Source of the DNA: CAWJHE01 sp963842455
GTDB lineage: Bacteria > Chloroflexota > Anaerolineae > Anaerolineales > UBA4823
DNA length: 64,000 bases
Reading direction: 5' to 3'
Assembly (NCBI GenBank): GCA_963842455.1
Contig: CAWJHE010000017.1
Coordinates: forward strand, 186,001-250,000
The first letter of the stretch is position 1. Each line of letters begins with the position of its first letter. The position numbers and the translations under genes were made by a program. The notes beneath the pieces were generated by a model that did no database searches, was not told the origin of the DNA, and worked only from the letters and a program-made list of their open reading frames with translations. Positions 10,661 through 20,815 of the stretch are shown in pieces.

Positions 10661-11148
10661 GCGTCTCCTTCTAAAAGTTCTGTTTCAGGTGGGTACACGC
10701 GCCAGCCCAGCGCCGTAGGATCGATTCCATCCAACACTTGCTGGGGAATATCCACCAGGACCGCATCAGCTTCCGCTAACAGGTTTTTCTCAGCGTCATA
10801 AATGGCGCTAGTCGCTGTGGCAGTGCGGCGTTTGCTCTCGCCTGCCCGCCCAACCAGCAACAAAGGCTGGCCAATGGGCACATTCTTGCGATAGCGCACC
10901 TCCAGGCGCGCCGTATACATAAAACGCGGCTGTGCACCCACCATATGGGAACGCCCAGCCGCTTCATCCAGCATGGCAGCGATGATGCCGCCGTGCACCA
11001 CCCCAGGGTAGCCCTGGTATTGTTCCGGCAAAATGACTTCGGAAGTCACTACACCGGGTTCTGTATCAAAAAATCTTAAATGTAAACCAAAGGGATTGGA
11101 CAAACCACACACAAAACAGTGGTTGGAATTTGGCTGCGGTGATTTCAA
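10657..11148 (-). CDS. PaaI/hotdog-fold thioesterase family protein
   Basis: A hotdog-fold protein of the acyl-CoA thioesterase (PaaI/4HBT) type. It contains NHCFVCGLSNPFGLHL, commonly seen at the N-terminus of this group, and the active-site region HGGIIAAMLDEA. An ATG exists at 11220, but that start lies near the intergenic hairpin at 11204-11270. A TTG at 11148 is preceded at good spacing by GGAGG, giving 163 residues that begin just before the conserved part; I take this as the start. It overlaps the FAD subunit gene by four bases. The acyl substrate is unknown and a role in the neighbouring hydroxylase pathway is only suggested by position. Confidence 0.8.
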   Translation of the reverse strand: MKSPQPNSNHCFVCGLSNPFGLHLRFFDTEPGVVTSEVILPEQYQGYPGVVHGGIIAAMLDEAAGRSHMVGAQPRFMYTARLEVRYRKNVPIGQPLLLVGRAGESKRRTATATSAIYDAEKNLLAEADAVLVDIPQQVLDGIDPTALGWRVYPPETELLEGDA

Positions 11149-11203
11149 TCGGTATTCCTCCTTTTCGACCTTTTCGCCTGAGCAAGAGAGTGCTTTTTTT
11201 ACA

Positions 11204-11270
11204 TCTCGCAAAGTCGCCAAGAACGCCAGGTATTTTTCTTTTCCTTTGCGGCCTTTGCGACTTGGCGAGA
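11204..11270. repeat. Long imperfect inverted repeat (REP-like)
   Basis: TCTCGCAAAGTCGC (11204-11217) pairs with GCGACTTGGCGAGA (11257-11270) at 13 of 14 positions across a 39-base loop. A related arm (CTTGGCGACCTTTGCGAGAGA split over 26714-26735) occurs elsewhere in the window, which suggests a dispersed intergenic element rather than a simple terminator. Confidence 0.6.
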
Positions 11271-11402
11271 GATTTTTCTCTATTTATTGGAAAGAGAATA
11301 TCCCTATTATACTATTTCAGAATACAGATTTTTTTAAATTTGCCTGACAAATTAATCAATTCACCAGCCGATACGGTCGCTCCGACCAGGCGCAGGATCG
11401 GG

Positions 11403-11408
11403 TATAAT
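11403..11408 (+). promoter_or_regulatory. Candidate -10 box upstream of the glmS leader
   Basis: TATAAT occurs about 70 bases before the ribozyme cleavage site. No good -35 box is seen at 16-18 bases upstream, so the promoter is tentative; its position before the glmS leader is the main support. Confidence 0.4.
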
Positions 11409-11474
11409 GGGGCTATTCAACACAAACGATCCAACTCAAGGAGGTGCACGGCAAATTTCAACCTGAGGAAAGAC

Positions 11475-11776
11475 AGCGCATGGACCGCACGCCAGACCCC
11501 TGGCACAGCGGTTGACGAGGATGAGGGTTCCTGCTCGCAAGGGCAGGCTAACCGGATCAATCCCCAGGCTGCCCGCCTGGCGACCGGGAAAATCGAAAGA
11601 TCAGCGGAAGCCCTCCGGGTACGCCAACACCCGATTTCTTTCCCTCCATAAACAAAAGCAGGCTTACAACCCGGCGCAGGCAACCGCGCCGTTAAAATAG
11701 CCAGCCTGGCAAAAGTAAATCCCTGCGCCAGCCAGTTACCCAACTCGCAGCAATTCAACCTGACAAGGGCAGGATG
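11475..11776 (+). ncRNA. glmS ribozyme (glucosamine-6-phosphate-activated)
   Basis: The glmS leader carries the hallmark core of the glmS self-cleaving ribozyme. A GCGC at 11476-11479 marks the presumed cleavage site. A P2-like stem (ACCGC/GCGGT with an inner GCCAG/CTGGC) follows, then the conserved GTTGACGAGG (11510-11520 region). The second core block ATCGAAAGATCAGCGG precedes GCCCTCCGGGT. A terminal GGGCAGGAT (about 11766) pairs roughly with ATCCCTGC. Between GAGGGTT and ATCG there is an insertion of about 60 bases with two extra hairpins. Known members cleave the mRNA when GlcN6P is abundant, lowering GlmS. Ends are approximate. Confidence 0.8.
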
Positions 11777-11810
11777 GCGCAGCAACTCAACCCCTGGAGG
11801 GATCTCTGAT

Positions 11811-13672
11811 ATGTGTGGAATCGTAGGATATATTGGGCCGCGCAATGCAACGCCCATCGTTCTTCATGGTCTTAAGCGATTGGAATACCGCGGCTACGAC
11901 TCAGCCGGCATCGCTGTGCTGCAGGATGGCCACATCGAAATCCGCCGCGACGCCGGCAAGCTCTCGCGCCTGGAAAGCCTGGTGCTCGAATCGCCCCTGC
12001 ATGGCACGCCTGGCGTGGGCATACCCGCTGGGCTACCCACGGCGAACCCAGCGCCCGCAACGCCCACCCGCACCTGGGCATGACCGGCGACGTGGTGCTG
12101 GTGCACAACGGCATCGTCGAAAACTTCCTCGAGCTGCGCGAAGAGCTCAGCGCCGAGGGGGTGGTCTTCAGCTCGGACACCGACACTGAAGTGATCGTGC
12201 ACCTGGTCGAGCGCTACCTGTCCGGCAGCAGCGGCTCGCTGGAAGCCTGCTGCCTGGAAGAAGCCGCCCGAAAAGCCCTGCTGCACCTGCGCGGCGCGCA
12301 TGGCATTGTGCTGCTCTCGGCGCGCGAGCCGGACAAAATCGTAGCCGCCCGCATCGGTAACGCCGGCGGTGTGGTCATCGGCATCGGCGAGGGCGAAATG
12401 TTCATCGCCTCCGACCTGCCCGCCATCCTGGAGCACACCCGGCAGGTGGTCTTCCTCGAATCGCAGCAGATGGCCGTGGTCCGCCGGGACTCCTTGCACA
12501 TCCAGACCCTGGATGGCAAAGCCGTGCACACCGAAATCCAGCAGGTGGCCTGGGACCCGGTCTCCGCCGAGAAGGGCGAATACCGCCACTTCATGGAAAA
12601 AGAAATCCACGAGCAGGTGCGCTCGCTGACCGATACCATCGCCGGGCGGGTAGACTTCAAAAATGGACAGGGCATCCGCCTGCCAGAGCTGCACCTGAAC
12701 GCCGAAAAAGCCCAGCGCATCAAGAAAATCTTTATCACCGCCTGCGGCACGGCCGCGCACGCCGGCATGGTCGGCAAAATCCTGATCGAAAAGATCGCCC
12801 GCCTGCCCGTGGAAGTGGATATCGCCTCCGAGTTCCGTTACCGCGACCCGATCGTGGACGAGGACACCGTCGTGCTGGCTATCAGCCAATCCGGCGAAAC
12901 CGCCGACACCCTGGCTGCCATGGAAGAAGGACGCCAGCGCGGCGCCACCCTATGGTCGATCGTCAACGCCATCGGCTCGCAAGCCATGCGCATCGCCGAC
13001 GGCTATATCTCCATGCAGTCCGGACCCGAGATCGGGGTGGCCTCCACCAAGGCCTACACCGCCCCGCTGGTGGACCTGTATATGCTGGCGATCCTGCTGG
13101 GCGACCTGCGCGGCGTGCTGGATAAATCCGCCCGGCGCAAGCTGGTGGATGACCTGCGCCTGGTTCCCGACCTGGTGGGGCGCTGCCTGGACCGCGAAGC
13201 CGAAGTCGAAAAAGTGGCGCGCGTTCTGCTCAAGACCGATCATTGCCTTTATCTGGGGCGCGGCATCAACATGCCTACCGCCTACGAAGGCGCCCTCAAG
13301 CTCAAGGAAATCTCCTATATCCACGCCGAAGGCTACCCGGCTGGCGAGATGAAGCACGGACCGATCGCCCTGATCGACCGCAGCATGCCGGTGATCGTGA
13401 TCGCCCCGCGCGACCCGTGGTACGAGAAGATGTTCAGCCAGATCAAGCAAGCCAAGGCACGCGGCGGGGTGGTCATCGCCCTGGCCACCGACGGCGACCA
13501 GCTCATCCCGGACGTCGCCGACCACGTGCTGTGGGTGCCCGAAACCCCCTGGATGCTCAGCCCGGTCACCACCGTCATCCCATTGCAGCTGCTGGCCTAT
13601 CATATCGCCGCGTTGAGGGGCTTGGATGTGGATCAACCGAGGAATTTAGCGAAGAGTGTGACGGTGGAGTAA
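11811..13672 (+). CDS. glmS: Glutamine--fructose-6-phosphate aminotransferase, isomerizing (frameshifted)
   Basis: GlmS makes glucosamine-6-phosphate from fructose-6-phosphate and glutamine, the entry to cell-wall amino sugars. The N-terminal glutaminase domain begins with MCGIVGYIG, whose Cys2 is the nucleophile, and continues with LEYRGYDSAG. Two SIS isomerase domains follow, with TACGTAAHAG and SQSGETADT in the first and STKAYTAP and LKEISYIHAEGYPAGEMKHG further on. A missing C near 12020 (GTGGGC-ATACCC) shifts the frame. Restoring it gives VGHTRWATHGEPS, the expected family sequence, and joins the part that is open from 12080. Because the gene is essential in most bacteria, an assembly indel is the likely cause. 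A glmS ribozyme precedes it and a strong hairpin follows at 13691. Confidence 0.92.
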
Positions 13673-13690
13673 GAAGCCTAATAACAAAAA

Positions 13691-13732
13691 AACCAGGAGC
13701 TTCCCTAATTGTTTTTGGGGAAGCCCCTGGTT
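13691..13732. terminator. Convergent intrinsic terminator
   Basis: AACCAGG-AGCTTCCC pairs with GGGGAAGC-CCTGGTT around a short loop. Seven A's at its left flank form a T-run on the minus strand, so it clearly ends the minus-strand catabolic operon. It lies just after glmS and may act on both strands. Confidence 0.8.
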
Positions 13733-13771
13733 AATCTTCGTCAAATAATCAATAGTAGCGAGTTCAATTCG

Positions 13772-14586
13772 TTAACTTGACCCATTCATGTTTTGCTGTC
13801 TGGTTAAGACCATACCGCCCACAGACTCGGGTTTCCGGAAACTTTGGACCGAGAAGGATACCCGGTCGCTACGGTAATAAATCTCCGAATATTCAAATGG
13901 CAAATCATTCTCGTCAAAAGTTGTTCCATAATGACAGATCGAGAGGAAAAAGACTGACGAACATCAAAGCTAGCCGCAAGCTGAAAGCTCGCTGGGATCA
14001 CAGAAAGAAGCTTCTCGGCCCGGTAAGGTTTGATTAACTTTATCTCCTCCAACAGGTGATAGATCGATTGATTTTGCAGATCGATATCCAATAAGAACTT
14101 GCCCACATGAAGTGGGTAGAATGCATTCAGAACTGCGAAAGGTTCTCTGTCCAGGCTTCCCAGGCGTTCGATCAATACGACTTCACCACCAAGAATTAAA
14201 TTTAAGGCCTCCTGTACTTTCTTAGGGGCTTTGATGATTTCTTTACGGACAAGCGTAATACTGGCCGATGAGGAGATCGCAGTAAGATTGCGCGTGAAAC
14301 CAGCCAAGATGTCCACTTGCTTGGTTATGCGATGGCGATTTACAAAACTGCCCACTCCCTTGCGCGAAACCACCAATCCTTCCAAAGCTAGTTCTGCCAA
14401 TGCGCGACGGGCAACTTGCCTGCTTATGCCATACATCACCCTTAATTCATTTTCTGGCGGTAAAAGATCTCCTTCTTTATAGATATTTGAGTATATTTGT
14501 CTGCGAAGAATCTCCTTTAGTTGATAGTAAAGGGGAATACCACTTTGCCGAGACAATGATATTGATTCAATTGTGTTTTCCTTCAA
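13772..14586 (-). CDS. GntR/HutC-type transcriptional regulator with UTRA domain (frameshifted)
   Basis: The N-terminal winged helix-turn-helix (about residues 10-80) shows the GntR pattern GIPLYYQLKEILRRQI, then GDLLPPENELRVMYGISRQ and GLVVSRKGVGSFV. A UTRA ligand-binding domain follows. The frame as read stops at 13804 with an unusual tail. After one base shift near 13955, next to a T-run, it reads CHYGTTFDENDLPFEYSEIY and ends at 13772, the usual end of HutC-type regulators. UTRA proteins sense sugars, amino sugars or organic acids. It is the last gene of the operon that starts near 22 kb, and the palindrome over that operon promoter is its likely operator. It probably represses uptake and catabolic genes until the substrate is present. 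Confidence 0.87.
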
Positions 14587-14638
14587 AGCGATCCCTCCTT
14601 AGATTTCAACTTATCGCCTGAGAACCAATCCTGATTTT

Positions 14639-15457
14639 TCAGGTATCAAAGAAACGCTCAATTTCGAATTTGGGAAGAAACTCGCATAACTCAAACAGCT
14701 TGCATGAATGGTAGAATTTTTTCCTAATCCCACTGGAACCCGTCTCCAGGGACAAATTATCTTTCATAAAAGACCTGCTAACAATAACTCCATCTGCATG
14801 CTGGAAAGCCTGCTTGACATTTTCAGTTGTAATACCGCCACCTAGATAAAGATGTTTACTAACTCCGCTACTCCGAACATCTTGTAAATACTTAGTAAAC
14901 TTCATGAATGTAGCCCCTGTTAGGATTAAGGCATCTGCCCCAACGTTTGCCGCCCAATTCGCAGCGTGAGCAAGAGGAATATTCATCAGTGGAAATCCAG
15001 TACGATCATGTACGTCGGCAAGAATTTTTATATCGTTTCGCCCTAAGATGTTGCGAAAATCAATAGCCTGGACTCCACAACCTTCTTGGATACCCGTCAC
15101 TTTAAGCATAGTCCCAACAAACACTTTTAATCTGACAAACGAGGCACCACAAGCCTGGGCAATTGCTAAGGTAGCAATCGGATCATGGGCTTCAATAATT
15201 ATGCCAAGCTCAATTTGTGGAAACTCATGCTTGAGTGTTCTCCCCACCGCCGCCATTAATGCCACAATGTCCGGGCGGGCGACAGATTGATTGAAACTTC
15301 GGTCCTGTAAAAGGATCGCATTGATCCCACATTCTATGAAGAGTTCGGAATTCTTAAGAGCAAATTCTTCTGTCTGAGATATACAGATTTTATCACCTTG
15401 ACGGATACGCGGAAGGTGCAAGGAAACAATAATTTTCGGGAAATTTTCAGTTGACAT
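14639..15457 (-). CDS. BtpA/SgcQ family protein
   Basis: A 272-residue protein of the BtpA/SgcQ family, a TIM-barrel-like group whose biochemical role is poorly known. It is named from photosystem I biogenesis in cyanobacteria and from a sugar-catabolic operon in E. coli. Family features seen are IVSLHLPRIRQG near the start, FVRLKVFVGTM, ILADVHDRTGFPL and the phosphate-binding-like LYLGGGITTENV. It overlaps the end of the PfkB-like gene by about 11 bases, so the two are translationally coupled. In this operon it may act on a phosphorylated sugar intermediate, which is inference only. The frame is intact. Confidence 0.8.
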   Translation of the reverse strand: MSTENFPKIIVSLHLPRIRQGDKICISQTEEFALKNSELFIECGINAILLQDRSFNQSVARPDIVALMAAVGRTLKHEFPQIELGIIIEAHDPIATLAIAQACGASFVRLKVFVGTMLKVTGIQEGCGVQAIDFRNILGRNDIKILADVHDRTGFPLMNIPLAHAANWAANVGADALILTGATFMKFTKYLQDVRSSGVSKHLYLGGGITTENVKQAFQHADGVIVSRSFMKDNLSLETGSSGIRKKFYHSCKLFELCEFLPKFEIERFFDT

Positions 15458-16404
15458 ACACTATCATCTCTAGATGCTTTATGGATTCCCAGGGGATCCA
15501 GAATTCCCGGTAGCCAGCCGTGTGTCGCCATCTCTTAGGGGTCGAAACAAGGCCATCGACTGCAAAATCAGATATAGCGAAGGATGAAGCGACAGCTCCA
15601 GCACGCCCGCAAAGCTCAAGATCGTCCGGTGAATTCAGGTACATACCCAGGAAGCCGCCACAAAAAGAATCTCCAGCTCCAGTCGTATCTATAACAACGC
15701 CAGGGTAAGAAGGTATCCTGATTTCTTGATGGCTGGCTGCATGGTAAATCAAGGAGCCTTTTTCCCCAAGTTTAATCACGATCAACGAGGGTCCCAAACC
15801 GGCAAACTCTCGGGCGACCAGTCCCCAATCTTCTTGATCTGATAATCTCTTTGCCTCCACCTCGCTGGGCATAAAAATATCAACCTGCTTGATCATTTCA
15901 ATAATTCGCGATTTATTGCCTTCCATATACGCTTCCCGAATATCCAGGGCGATTTTTCCATTGACATTCTGCCTCAACCATCGAACTATGTCTGCCTGTG
16001 CATCTAAAGTCATGGCAGAAACCAGGAAAAACTCCGCATTTAAATATTCAACCGGGATATCTTCTAAACAGGTGAAAGGGTATGGGCATCATTCTCATCA
16101 GTGAAACGATGCCATCGTCGACCGCCAGCAGAATCATAGAATACTTCGTTATGTATTCCTTTAATATCTCGGCGTGGGAGAATCTCTGGGCTTCAATCCG
16201 ATTTCAGACATTCTTGCAAACAATTCCTGCGAGAAGTCATTACCAACCGGTGCAATCATTTCAACACAAGGTTCCCATAATCGAGCTGCCAGGGAGGAAA
16301 TACAATGCATTTCCTCCACTACAATTCGGACGATGCCTGCCATCAGGCAAATAGACATCATCAATGGTTAGATTTCCCAAACACACCAATCGTGGTGGAT
16401 ACAT
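15447..16404 (-). CDS. PfkB-family sugar kinase (three frameshifts)
   Basis: The repaired product of about 319 residues is a ribokinase/PfkB-type kinase. It begins MYPPRLVCLGNLTIDDVYLP, continues CSGGNAL and SLAARLWEP with IAPVGNDF, and ends with the anion-hole motif DTTGAGDSFCGGF. The Asp of GAGD is the catalytic base. Frame breaks lie near 16300, 16150 and 16068; each is fixed by a single base and the sequence on each side stays conserved. FrlD-type fructosamine kinases belong to this family. Its place next to a SIS protein, a GntR regulator and an ABC importer fits a kinase acting on the imported compound. Three breaks in under 1 kb could mean poor sequence or a dying gene. Confidence 0.75.
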
Positions 16405-16417
16405 AGGTCCAGAATTC

Positions 16418-17588
16418 CTATACTAATCCTGCTAAGCTAAACTTTTCCATAGCCAGGTAATAAGCAAATTGTTGCAGAGGAAGCGTATAAAGAAGCGGAA
16501 CAAACAATTCATTTACTAAAGGCAAATCCAAACGCTGCGTGTAACTGCCATCTAATGTACGATCACCTTTCGTAACAATCGCATACACGTGTCCACCATT
16601 CTCAAGTCCTTTAATGCCCGTATCCCTGGCCCTGATCGTGCTATACCCCTGTGGAGCCACCAGGAATAGCGGCTCGCCACTTTTCTGTGAACGATAATGA
16701 TGATACTCTTCCAAAGGTATGGCGATAGCGTGAGAGGAGGTAAGCTCCTTGGTCTTCGCAGCGCCAAATGAAGCACATGTAAAAGCTGGTCCACCACCAG
16801 CAAAAAGAAAAAGGTCGTTGGCAGCTTCTATTCTTAGCTATCGAAGCGATGAATCCCTCAAGATCATCCAAGACCGGGTTGATCAGATCAACTGTTGCTT
16901 GGAATTCCGCTTCCAAATCACTAAGCCATTCGAGCTGTTGCTGTTTTTTGTCTGCCAATTTCAAAACCAAGTTGGTAAAGAATAGCCATTGCTGCTGTAC
17001 TGGACTGGGTCGGCCATCCTTTTCTTTCAGCATGGATATAAAGGCTATGATCGGCTTCCTCCATCATCGGTGTGCCCAAAGTATTTGTCAGGGCTATGGT
17101 CGTAGCTCCTTTTTCCGGGCCATGAGCTGAGCTTCCATCGTCCTAGGGGTCTTTCCAGATGAGCTCAGAGTAATTACAGCGGTTTTTTCGTTGATCAGAT
17201 GAGAATTGTAATAGGCGAAATCCAACGCTTGCATCGGTTCACACGGAATTTCGAGCATACGTTCAAGAAACGCCCGAACCCCAATCATAGAGAACAATGA
17301 ATTACCGCAACCAACCATGTAAATATGATCAATGTCCTTCTTACAGATGGCATCAGCAACCGCGCGGATTGTTTGCTTTTCTGATTCTAATGTGGACTGG
17401 ATTGCTTCATTCTGCTTATTCATTTCTTCCAGTGTATATTTCACCCTGGCATACCTTTTTTCATCACACGGATCGTCTGAAGGTAATGTGCGTACGCGGT
17501 CGGATGATGCCTGGATTAAACTCGACAGGATATCCTGTGAGCGCTGATCCAGTGGAGAATTCTCTCCGACTAAAGGGGAAACCAACAT
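16418..17588 (-). CDS. SIS-domain sugar isomerase / deglycase-like protein (frameshifted)
   Basis: A two-SIS-domain protein of about 390 residues once frames are joined. The first SIS domain has IYMVGCGNSLFSMIG and the phosphate-binding LSSSGKTPRT. After a break near 17110 (A-run) the text GATTIALTNTLGTPM follows. Further breaks lie near 16970 and 16830. The second domain holds DLFLFAGGGPAFTCA, SSHAIAIPLEEYHH and LFLVAPQG. GGAG six bases before ATG 17588 supports the start. The family includes AgaS, GlmS C-domains and FrlB/FraB deglycases, which split 6-phosphofructose-amino acids. Beside a PfkB kinase a deglycase-like role is attractive but unproven. Confidence 0.74.
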
Positions 17589-17749
17589 TCCATACTCCTT
17601 GTTTTATGTCGAACACATTATCGACAAAATTATAAATGTAAGCCTTACTGATCTACAAACCTAAAGATAATCATTCACGAGTTGGTTGCAAACGTTTCAT
17701 CATCATCTCTAGAAGACATCATGACTATTGTCGACCTCAAAAAAGCTGA

Positions 17750-18599
17750 TCATTGCATCATCATCAATTGATTACGATTGGATTTTGAAGTAATCACGAA
17801 TATTGCCATAGTCAAGATGATCTGGATCGTCGCAATTGCAGCAACCATTGGGTCGATAGAATACAGTAACAGCCTGAATAAATAAACCGGTAGAGGCGGA
17901 TCAATAATCGGCGCAGTAAACAGGGAAACTGGGAGCTGGTCAAAAGATAACAAAAAGGCAAATGCAGAACCGCCAACTATACCGGGCATCAAATGAGGCA
18001 GCAAAATAAACCTGAACACCTGTATGGTATTAGCCCCCAGGTTTTGGGCAGCTTCCTCTAGCGCCTTATTCGCCGACTCCATCCTGGCAACAGTTATCCT
18101 GATGACATAAGGCATTGTTACGACAACATGGCTTAAGATCATCAAAGGTACAGAAACGTTAAAACCTGCAAAAGAAACAAAAAACAAGATGGCAATACCA
18201 ATCACTATACCTGGGATCATAATTGGAGATTGAAGAAAGCCTACTATAAAAGCCTTACCAAAGAAGTTTCCCCGTACAATACCGATCGCTGCAGGCACGC
18301 CTAATAGAATATCAATCAATACGGTTATGAGCGATGTGTATAAGCTTAGTCTTGTAGCCTCTATCAGCTTCTCGATTATTGATCACCGCGATATACCTCT
18401 CAATCGAGAATTCTGCCGGAGGAAATCTCAATATCGGTCCAGAATCAAATGACACAATCACAATAACAATCATCGGCAAGACCAGAGCCAGCAACGAAAT
18501 GACAGAAAGCACCACTAGCAAAAAACCGCCAACCAGGTCAATAACCGGTAATCCAGATTTTTTCGTCCTGTTTTGGATCAAGCCTGAATCTGTTGCCAT
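17750..18599 (-). CDS. ABC transporter permease, PotC type (frameshifted)
   Basis: An inner-membrane permease of the spermidine/putrescine-type (PotC-like) importer family. An N-terminal membrane helix (LVGGFLLVVLSVISLLALVL) and a periplasmic segment FPPAEFSIERYIAVINN come first. A one-base shift near 18375 follows, then KLIEATRLSLYTSLITV and the binding-protein-dependent permease core, with the EAA loop EEAAQNLGANTIQVFRFILL. Its start overlaps the preceding permease gene by 22 bases. It pairs with that permease, the ATPase and the binding protein encoded upstream. The single shift is probably an indel. Confidence 0.84.
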
Positions 18600-19453
18600 G
18601 GTGCAAGCCTCCGAAAGATGAAGTTTATAATCGTAACAATCACAAGAGAAGTTAGCAGTAGTAGAGAGGATGTTGCTGCAGCGAGGTCCCAGGTTAAATT
18701 CCTCACGTTATTCCATATGTAAATAGAAACTATTTGCAGAGCTTCACCTCCCATCAAAGTAGGGACGGTAAAAGAAGTAAACGAAAGGATAAACACAAGT
18801 GAAACACCAGCTGAAATCCCTGGGATGCTCTGAGGTATCGTAATCCTCCAGAAAGTTTGCCACTGAGTTGCTCCTAAATCGACTGCAGCATCATTAAGAT
18901 CCTGGGGCAGGGAGCCAAGGGTGGAGAGAAGAGGTACGATCATGAATGGCAAATGGATCTGAATCATACCAATCAAAACGGCTCGCATTGTAAATAAGAT
19001 ACTAAAGGGTTTTTCTATAATACCCAAGGATGTAAGAATTTCATTCATGAGCCCGTACTTACCCAGGATCGCTATCCAACCAAAGGTACGCACCAATGAA
19101 CTGGTTAACAAAGGTGCTGCAATACAAACCATGATGATCGATTTTATTAACGGAGATTTGATTCTTGTTGCAGCGTAGGCTAATGGATAGCCCAGCAACA
19201 AACAAAACAAAACAACTTCTAATGAAAGCCAGATTGTCCTACCAAATATATAATAAGTAAAAGGATCTCCCAGCAATTGAATGTAGCTATCCAGGCTTGG
19301 ACCACCAACAACATTTCCCTTTTCTATTGTCAATAAACTATAAAAGATCAAAGTGATGAAAGGTGCGATGAAGAGTACAAGTAAGAAAGCTGTAGCCGGG
19401 AAAATGCTTAGTGGAAATCTTCTGATTGACTCAAAAATAGTTTTTTTTACCAT
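18578..19453 (-). CDS. ABC transporter permease, PotB type
   Basis: A 291-residue intact inner-membrane permease with six predicted helices. The EAA loop, which contacts the ATPase, is visible as DAAVDLGATQWQTFWRITIP. It resembles the PotB/MotB class of polyamine- and opine-type importers. It lies between the binding-protein gene and the second permease gene in a typical ATPase, binding protein, permease, permease order. Confidence 0.88.
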   Translation of the reverse strand: MVKKTIFESIRRFPLSIFPATAFLLVLFIAPFITLIFYSLLTIEKGNVVGGPSLDSYIQLLGDPFTYYIFGRTIWLSLEVVLFCLLLGYPLAYAATRIKSPLIKSIIMVCIAAPLLTSSLVRTFGWIAILGKYGLMNEILTSLGIIEKPFSILFTMRAVLIGMIQIHLPFMIVPLLSTLGSLPQDLNDAAVDLGATQWQTFWRITIPQSIPGISAGVSLVFILSFTSFTVPTLMGGEALQIVSIYIWNNVRNLTWDLAAATSSLLLLTSLVIVTIINFIFRRLAPWQQIQA

Positions 19454-19560
19454 ATCAATCCTTTATACCTAATAAAACATTGCGGAAGATTGCCTGAGAT
19501 CCTGTTGTCATCAAATATTGGTGAGGGCAGCATCTAGATGCTGCCCTAGCCAATAAAACT

Positions 19561-20661
19561 CTATTGACCGTAGCGCTTGATGAATAGATCGGTTATTTCT
19601 GTCCGAATCTTGTTCGCAACCGCCCAATCAACTTTTATCAGGTTGCCAATTTCGCTCATTGGCGGGTTGAACTTCTCAGTACCTGCCGGAATAGTGGCGC
19701 TGGTATTGGTTGGTCCAAAGTACCAGGGCGCTGAAGCAATCTGGTTCTGGAATTCAGTCGAAAGTGCATCATTAATATATTGATAAGCGAGGTCCAGGTT
19801 AGCGCTGTTCGCTAATACGGTGTAGCAACTGGTAACAGCTGCTCCACCTGGTGCAGGGATTACAAAATCGAGGTTAGAACTCTTTGCAATGCTTGGACCA
19901 GATTGGGTCTGCCAGTTGACCGCCAGACCAATTTCACCAGTTTCTAGCAATTGAGCCAATTGGCCTGGATTAGCAGCTACCACGAATGGAGCCAGCTCAT
20001 CAAGCTTTTCGAATGCTACATCCAGGTTGTTCTCATCTCCACCAAACAGCTTTGCCACCAATACCAGGAACAAGAAACCATTATTCGCTGCAGGGGATGG
20101 GATGCCAATCTGACCCTTGTACTTTGGATCCCACAAATCGGTCCAATTTTCCGGGGCATCAACCAGGTCCTTATTATAGGCCACACCAATCAGTTGATTC
20201 ATCCAGGCAGCTCCGTAGCCATCACATACTTTTTGCATTTCCGGATCAATTAATGCGATATTGGGGACTTCGTTCACTGTCATCGGAGCTAGGATATTTT
20301 CATTTATTGCAGACAGATAACGCATTTCACCCATCATGATCGAATCAATCGGTGATTTGCCTTGGGCAGCTTTAATCTGCGCCAAAGCATCTTCGGTAAT
20401 ACCCCCGAGCAGCGTCACTTTGACGCCAGGATGTTTTCCTTCAAAAGGATCCGCCAGGAATTTCCGGAAGGGAACCTGCAAATCCCCAGAAAAACCCCAA
20501 TCCACATATTCCACATTCTCAACTACTGGCGGCGCTTCAGTCACTGCCGCAGGCGCTTGCACAGCCTGGGTTTCTTGCGGTGCAGGCGTTGCCTGGCTAC
20601 AAGCAGAAAGTAAAGTTCCGATTACTAAAACAACTAACAGACACATATTCAGGCGTTTCAT
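19561..20661 (-). CDS. ABC transporter solute-binding lipoprotein, PotD type
   Basis: A 366-residue extracellular solute-binding protein. The signal peptide MKRLNMCLLVVLVIGTLLSA ends at a lipobox cysteine (LLSAC, Cys21), so it is membrane-anchored outside the cell. A Thr/Pro/Gln-rich linker leads into a periplasmic-binding fold of the polyamine/iron type (WGFSGDLQVPFRKFLADPFE, later VDAPENWTDLWDPKYKGQIG). In related importers these proteins bind cationic polyamines, opines or similar amino compounds. The flanking ATPase and permeases complete the importer. The exact ligand cannot be read from sequence. Confidence 0.9.
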   Translation of the reverse strand: MKRLNMCLLVVLVIGTLLSACSQATPAPQETQAVQAPAAVTEAPPVVENVEYVDWGFSGDLQVPFRKFLADPFEGKHPGVKVTLLGGITEDALAQIKAAQGKSPIDSIMMGEMRYLSAINENILAPMTVNEVPNIALIDPEMQKVCDGYGAAWMNQLIGVAYNKDLVDAPENWTDLWDPKYKGQIGIPSPAANNGFLFLVLVAKLFGGDENNLDVAFEKLDELAPFVVAANPGQLAQLLETGEIGLAVNWQTQSGPSIAKSSNLDFVIPAPGGAAVTSCYTVLANSANLDLAYQYINDALSTEFQNQIASAPWYFGPTNTSATIPAGTEKFNPPMSEIGNLIKVDWAVANKIRTEITDLFIKRYGQ

Positions 20662-20815
20662 GATAATCCTCCTTACAAGAAGCGTTCTATAGATTTGACA
20701 CTAGATTTGCTTGCCAACTTATGATACAGATGAAGGTCCCTGGCTCTTTAAATCTACTCCATACACCATTGTCCTTTCGACAGGAAATCCCTGTTCTTGA
20801 AATATCTGAAACTCA

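Noticed and set aside
11417..11857. A 146-codon minus-strand frame covering the glmS leader
   Set aside because: The plus strand carries the glmS ribozyme core here; the frame has no start signal and no similarity.
12000..12083. The TGA near 12081 in glmS considered as a selenocysteine codon, given selC in the window
   Set aside because: The reading before it is already out of frame. Restoring one C near 12020 gives the standard GlmS sequence without any UGA.
11894..12889. A 331-codon open frame on the minus strand opposite glmS
   Set aside because: It lies wholly within conserved GlmS coding sequence, has the His/Asp-rich composition typical of antisense frames in GC-rich genes, and resembles no protein.
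12950..13636. A 228-codon open frame on the minus strand opposite the end of glmS
   Set aside because: Same reason: an antisense shadow of a conserved coding region.
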